Assembly: GCF_001618885.1 (NCBI RefSeq)
Contig: NZ_CP015114.1
Coordinates: forward strand, 1,860,001 to 1,924,000
Reading direction: 5' to 3'
Origin: Staphylococcus condimenti
GTDB lineage: Bacteria > Bacillota > Bacilli > Staphylococcales > Staphylococcaceae
Length of the DNA stretch: 64,000 nt
The notes beneath the pieces were generated by a model. That model made no database searches and was not told the origin of the DNA. It saw only the letters and a list, made by a program, of their open reading frames with translations. The position numbers and the translations under genes are program-made. Positions within the stretch are counted from its first letter, which is position 1. Each line of letters begins with the position of its first letter. Shown piece after piece: positions 62,442 through 64,000 of the stretch.

Positions 62442-63407
62442 ATGAATGTAAAAGTAACTGACCTTTTAAAAAAGAGATTAAATAAACTTAATAAGAATTT
62501 TAAACATTTCGGCGATGATTTAGCTTATCTTACTTTGACAAGTCGCAATGATGGCACTTTAAAAGATTTGTTAGGCATTCAATTATTAAGAAATTCTGAT
62601 AGCGAAACAGTAGCAAGAGAGATTGCACGTTTGGATTTAGCTATTTTAAACAATAATGAATTAAATAATATTATCAAGTTGAAGTCGGTATATGTTCAAG
62701 ATTTCGAACAGAATCCTACTGTCGAAGAATCAAATGCAGTAAAAGCGATTAAACGAGATATTGAGGATAACTTGAACAAAATTGTAAACCCGCCTAAATC
62801 ATGGACGTACACTGTTGCAGAAGATGCGAAATTACATTTTGCTGCGATTTATGTCGATGTACAAGCTAAGAAGAAATTTGAGCTGCCTGAAACAAAAACT
62901 GAATTCTTAAAACTTTATCCAGAATTAAAAGAAGGAGATCTTGTATATAAAAGTATTTTCCGTCACCGTGAAGCTCGTGATTACTCTATTGAAGAAATTA
63001 TTGAACCTAGATTGCAATCAGCTGTCTTTAATCCGATTTTAGATAATAACTCTGATATCTATATTAAAAAAGGTGACATTGAAGAATTATATAAGGGTAA
63101 ATATAAAGATTTCAAAGTCCAAGTTTATTTACAAACTTATGAAGTAGGACAAGGTCCTGAGCCTGAAGATGTGGAAATTGATGAAGATGTAATTGAAACA
63201 GTTGATTTTGAACCTGATGAAGTAGAAGCAACGATTGAAGTGGATGAAATTGTGAAGGATTCTAAGTCAAAAAAATCTAAATCAGATGAAAAGAAAGAAA
63301 CTAAAAAGGCTGATAAGAAATCAAAAAAGAAAAAGAGCAAGTCTGATAAATCTGGAAGTAAAAAAGGTAATAAGAAAAAAGACTCTAAAAAGAAAAATAA
63401 AAATTAA
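62442..63407 (+). CDS. Hypothetical protein with acidic segment and Lys/Ser-rich tail, 321 aa
   Basis: I do not recognise the family. Residues 1-235 look like a folded cytoplasmic domain that starts basic (MNVKVTDLLKKRLNKLNKNFK), with no signal peptide or membrane segment. Residues about 236-270 are strongly acidic (PEPEDVEIDEDVIETVDFEPDE), and about 271-321 are low-complexity Lys/Ser (KSKKSKSDEKKETKK). Such acidic-then-basic tails can bind nucleic acid or ribosomes, but this is only suggestive. TATGGGGG lies about 10 bases before the ATG. The gene appears to be alone and is followed by a strong hairpin. Confidence 0.8.
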   Translation: MNVKVTDLLKKRLNKLNKNFKHFGDDLAYLTLTSRNDGTLKDLLGIQLLRNSDSETVAREIARLDLAILNNNELNNIIKLKSVYVQDFEQNPTVEESNAVKAIKRDIEDNLNKIVNPPKSWTYTVAEDAKLHFAAIYVDVQAKKKFELPETKTEFLKLYPELKEGDLVYKSIFRHREARDYSIEEIIEPRLQSAVFNPILDNNSDIYIKKGDIEELYKGKYKDFKVQVYLQTYEVGQGPEPEDVEIDEDVIETVDFEPDEVEATIEVDEIVKDSKSKKSKSDEKKETKKADKKSKKKKSKSDKSGSKKGNKKKDSKKKNKN

Positions 63408-63437
63408 AAAAACAAATCTAATAATAACGAGATATTT

Positions 63438-63463
63438 GGGGGCTGGGACATAATTCCAGTCTC
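63438..63463. repeat. Staphylococcal GCTGGGACATAA intergenic element
   Basis: GGGGGCTGGGACATAATTCC and the following CAGTCTC match a short motif scattered through staphylococcal intergenic DNA. It has weak dyad symmetry. Confidence 0.5.
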
Positions 63464-63467
63464 AAAT

Positions 63468-63507
63468 AAAAGCCGGTGAAAACTTTAAAAGTTTTCACCG
63501 GCTTTTT
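63468..63507 (+). terminator. Strong hairpin terminator after the Lys-tail protein gene
   Basis: AAAAGCCGGTGAAAAC pairs perfectly with GTTTTCACCGGCTTTT around TTTAAAA, ending in a T run. The stem is 16 bp. Confidence 0.85.
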
Positions 63508-63519
63508 TATATAAAATAT

Positions 63520-64000
63520 ACATATTATTTCAAAAAAATAAAGGCCTCGCTTATAATTAGAGAATAACCACAAACCCAAATCATAGGAGGACCTTTATGT
63601 ATAAAAATTATAACATGTCTCAAATCTCTCTGCCACTGACAACAGAATTTACGTTTTCCGAAAGTGATACTGCCAGCATAGTTAATGAAATTGTCGAAAA
63701 AATCCCTGAAACAGCTTTCGACAGCTATAAAAATCACAGAGGCGCCCCTTCTCACAATCCACGCATGATGCTTAAAATAATATTGTATGCTTATAGTAAT
63801 TCGATATTTTCCGGACGGAAAATAGAATTTGCATTAAAAGACAGTATTAGGTTTATGTGGTTGGCACAAGAACAGCAACCTTCTTATCGAACAATCAACC
63901 GTTTTCGTTCTGACTCCAGAACAAATAAGTTAATAAAAGATTGTTTTGTAGTTTTCAGAACTTTTTTAGTCGAAAATCAATATATTGATGAAGAAGCTAT
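63520..64000 (+). mobile_element. IS1182/IS1272-family insertion sequence, left part
   Basis: The element is identified by its transposase, which runs off the window. The left boundary is not certain: I could not find a terminal inverted repeat without the right end. It begins somewhere between the hairpin at 63468-63507 and the ribosome site at 63583. Confidence 0.6.
63597..64000 (+). CDS. IS1182-family transposase, N-terminal part (truncated by the window end)
   Basis: An open frame from ATG 63597, behind ATAGGAGG, reaches the last base with no stop. It begins MYKNYNMSQISLPLTTEF, the hallmark N-terminus of staphylococcal IS1182/IS1272-type transposases. It goes on with the DUF772-like block: HRGAPSHNPRMMLKIILYAY, SIFSGRKIEFALKDSIRFMWL and PSYRTINRFRS. 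About 134 of the expected 500-plus residues are present. The DDE catalytic residues lie beyond the window, so intactness cannot be judged. Confidence 0.9.
   Translation, partial: MYKNYNMSQISLPLTTEFTFSESDTASIVNEIVEKIPETAFDSYKNHRGAPSHNPRMMLKIILYAYSNSIFSGRKIEFALKDSIRFMWLAQEQQPSYRTINRFRSDSRTNKLIKDCFVVFRTFLVENQYIDEEA

Overview
The window is AT-rich, low-GC Gram-positive DNA and almost certainly comes from a coagulase-negative Staphylococcus. Supporting signs are YSIRK signal peptides with LPXTG anchors, a SraP-type serine-rich repeat adhesin with its accessory Sec operon in the staphylococcal gene order, an S-box-controlled metNIQ operon, and an IS1182/IS1272-type transposase. A species cannot be fixed from the sequence alone; the S. 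carnosus/simulans group is a guess.

Layout. 0-5 kb holds the 3' end of a DUF1445 hydro-lyase/D-glutamate cyclase-like gene, a large-subunit catalase with a TTG start and a candidate SigB promoter, a small HTH-like gene, and a Dcu-type C4-dicarboxylate transporter. 5-28 kb is the serine-rich glycoprotein locus: a giant adhesin gene (about 4,271 codons if one missing base is restored), then secY2-asp1-asp2-asp3-secA2-gtfA-gtfB, which export and O-glycosylate it. 28-29.3 kb holds alkA and tRNA-Ser(CGA). 29.4-56 kb is a cluster of four very large cell-wall-anchored proteins: a CshA-type fibrillar protein, a Rib-repeat protein, a 3,254-residue protein alternating short beta modules with collagen-like Gly-X-Y segments, and a second CshA-type protein broken by a run of ten A. 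56.6-60 kb holds a small membrane protein, a SAM (S-box) riboswitch with metN-metI-metQ, and tRNA-Ser(UGA). 60-64 kb holds an alpha/beta hydrolase, an AraC-type regulator, an unrecognised protein with an acidic then lysine-rich tail, and the start of an IS1182-family element running off the window.

How it fits together. About 45 kb is devoted to decorating the cell surface by two export routes. The serine-rich protein carries a KxYKxGKxW signal and should use SecA2/SecY2, with GtfA/GtfB glycosylation and Asp2-linked modification. The other four carry YSIRK signals and should use the housekeeping Sec system. All five end in LPXTG-type sorting signals, so sortase (not in the window) should anchor them. 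Every one is built of tandem repeats with a fixed DNA period (216, 318 or 291 bp, or collagen indels in 9-bp steps), and two are out of frame in this copy. The locus therefore looks like a recombination- and slippage-prone variable adhesin island. The most unusual element is the collagen/beta-module protein, whose N-terminal domain appears related to the binding region of the serine-rich adhesin.
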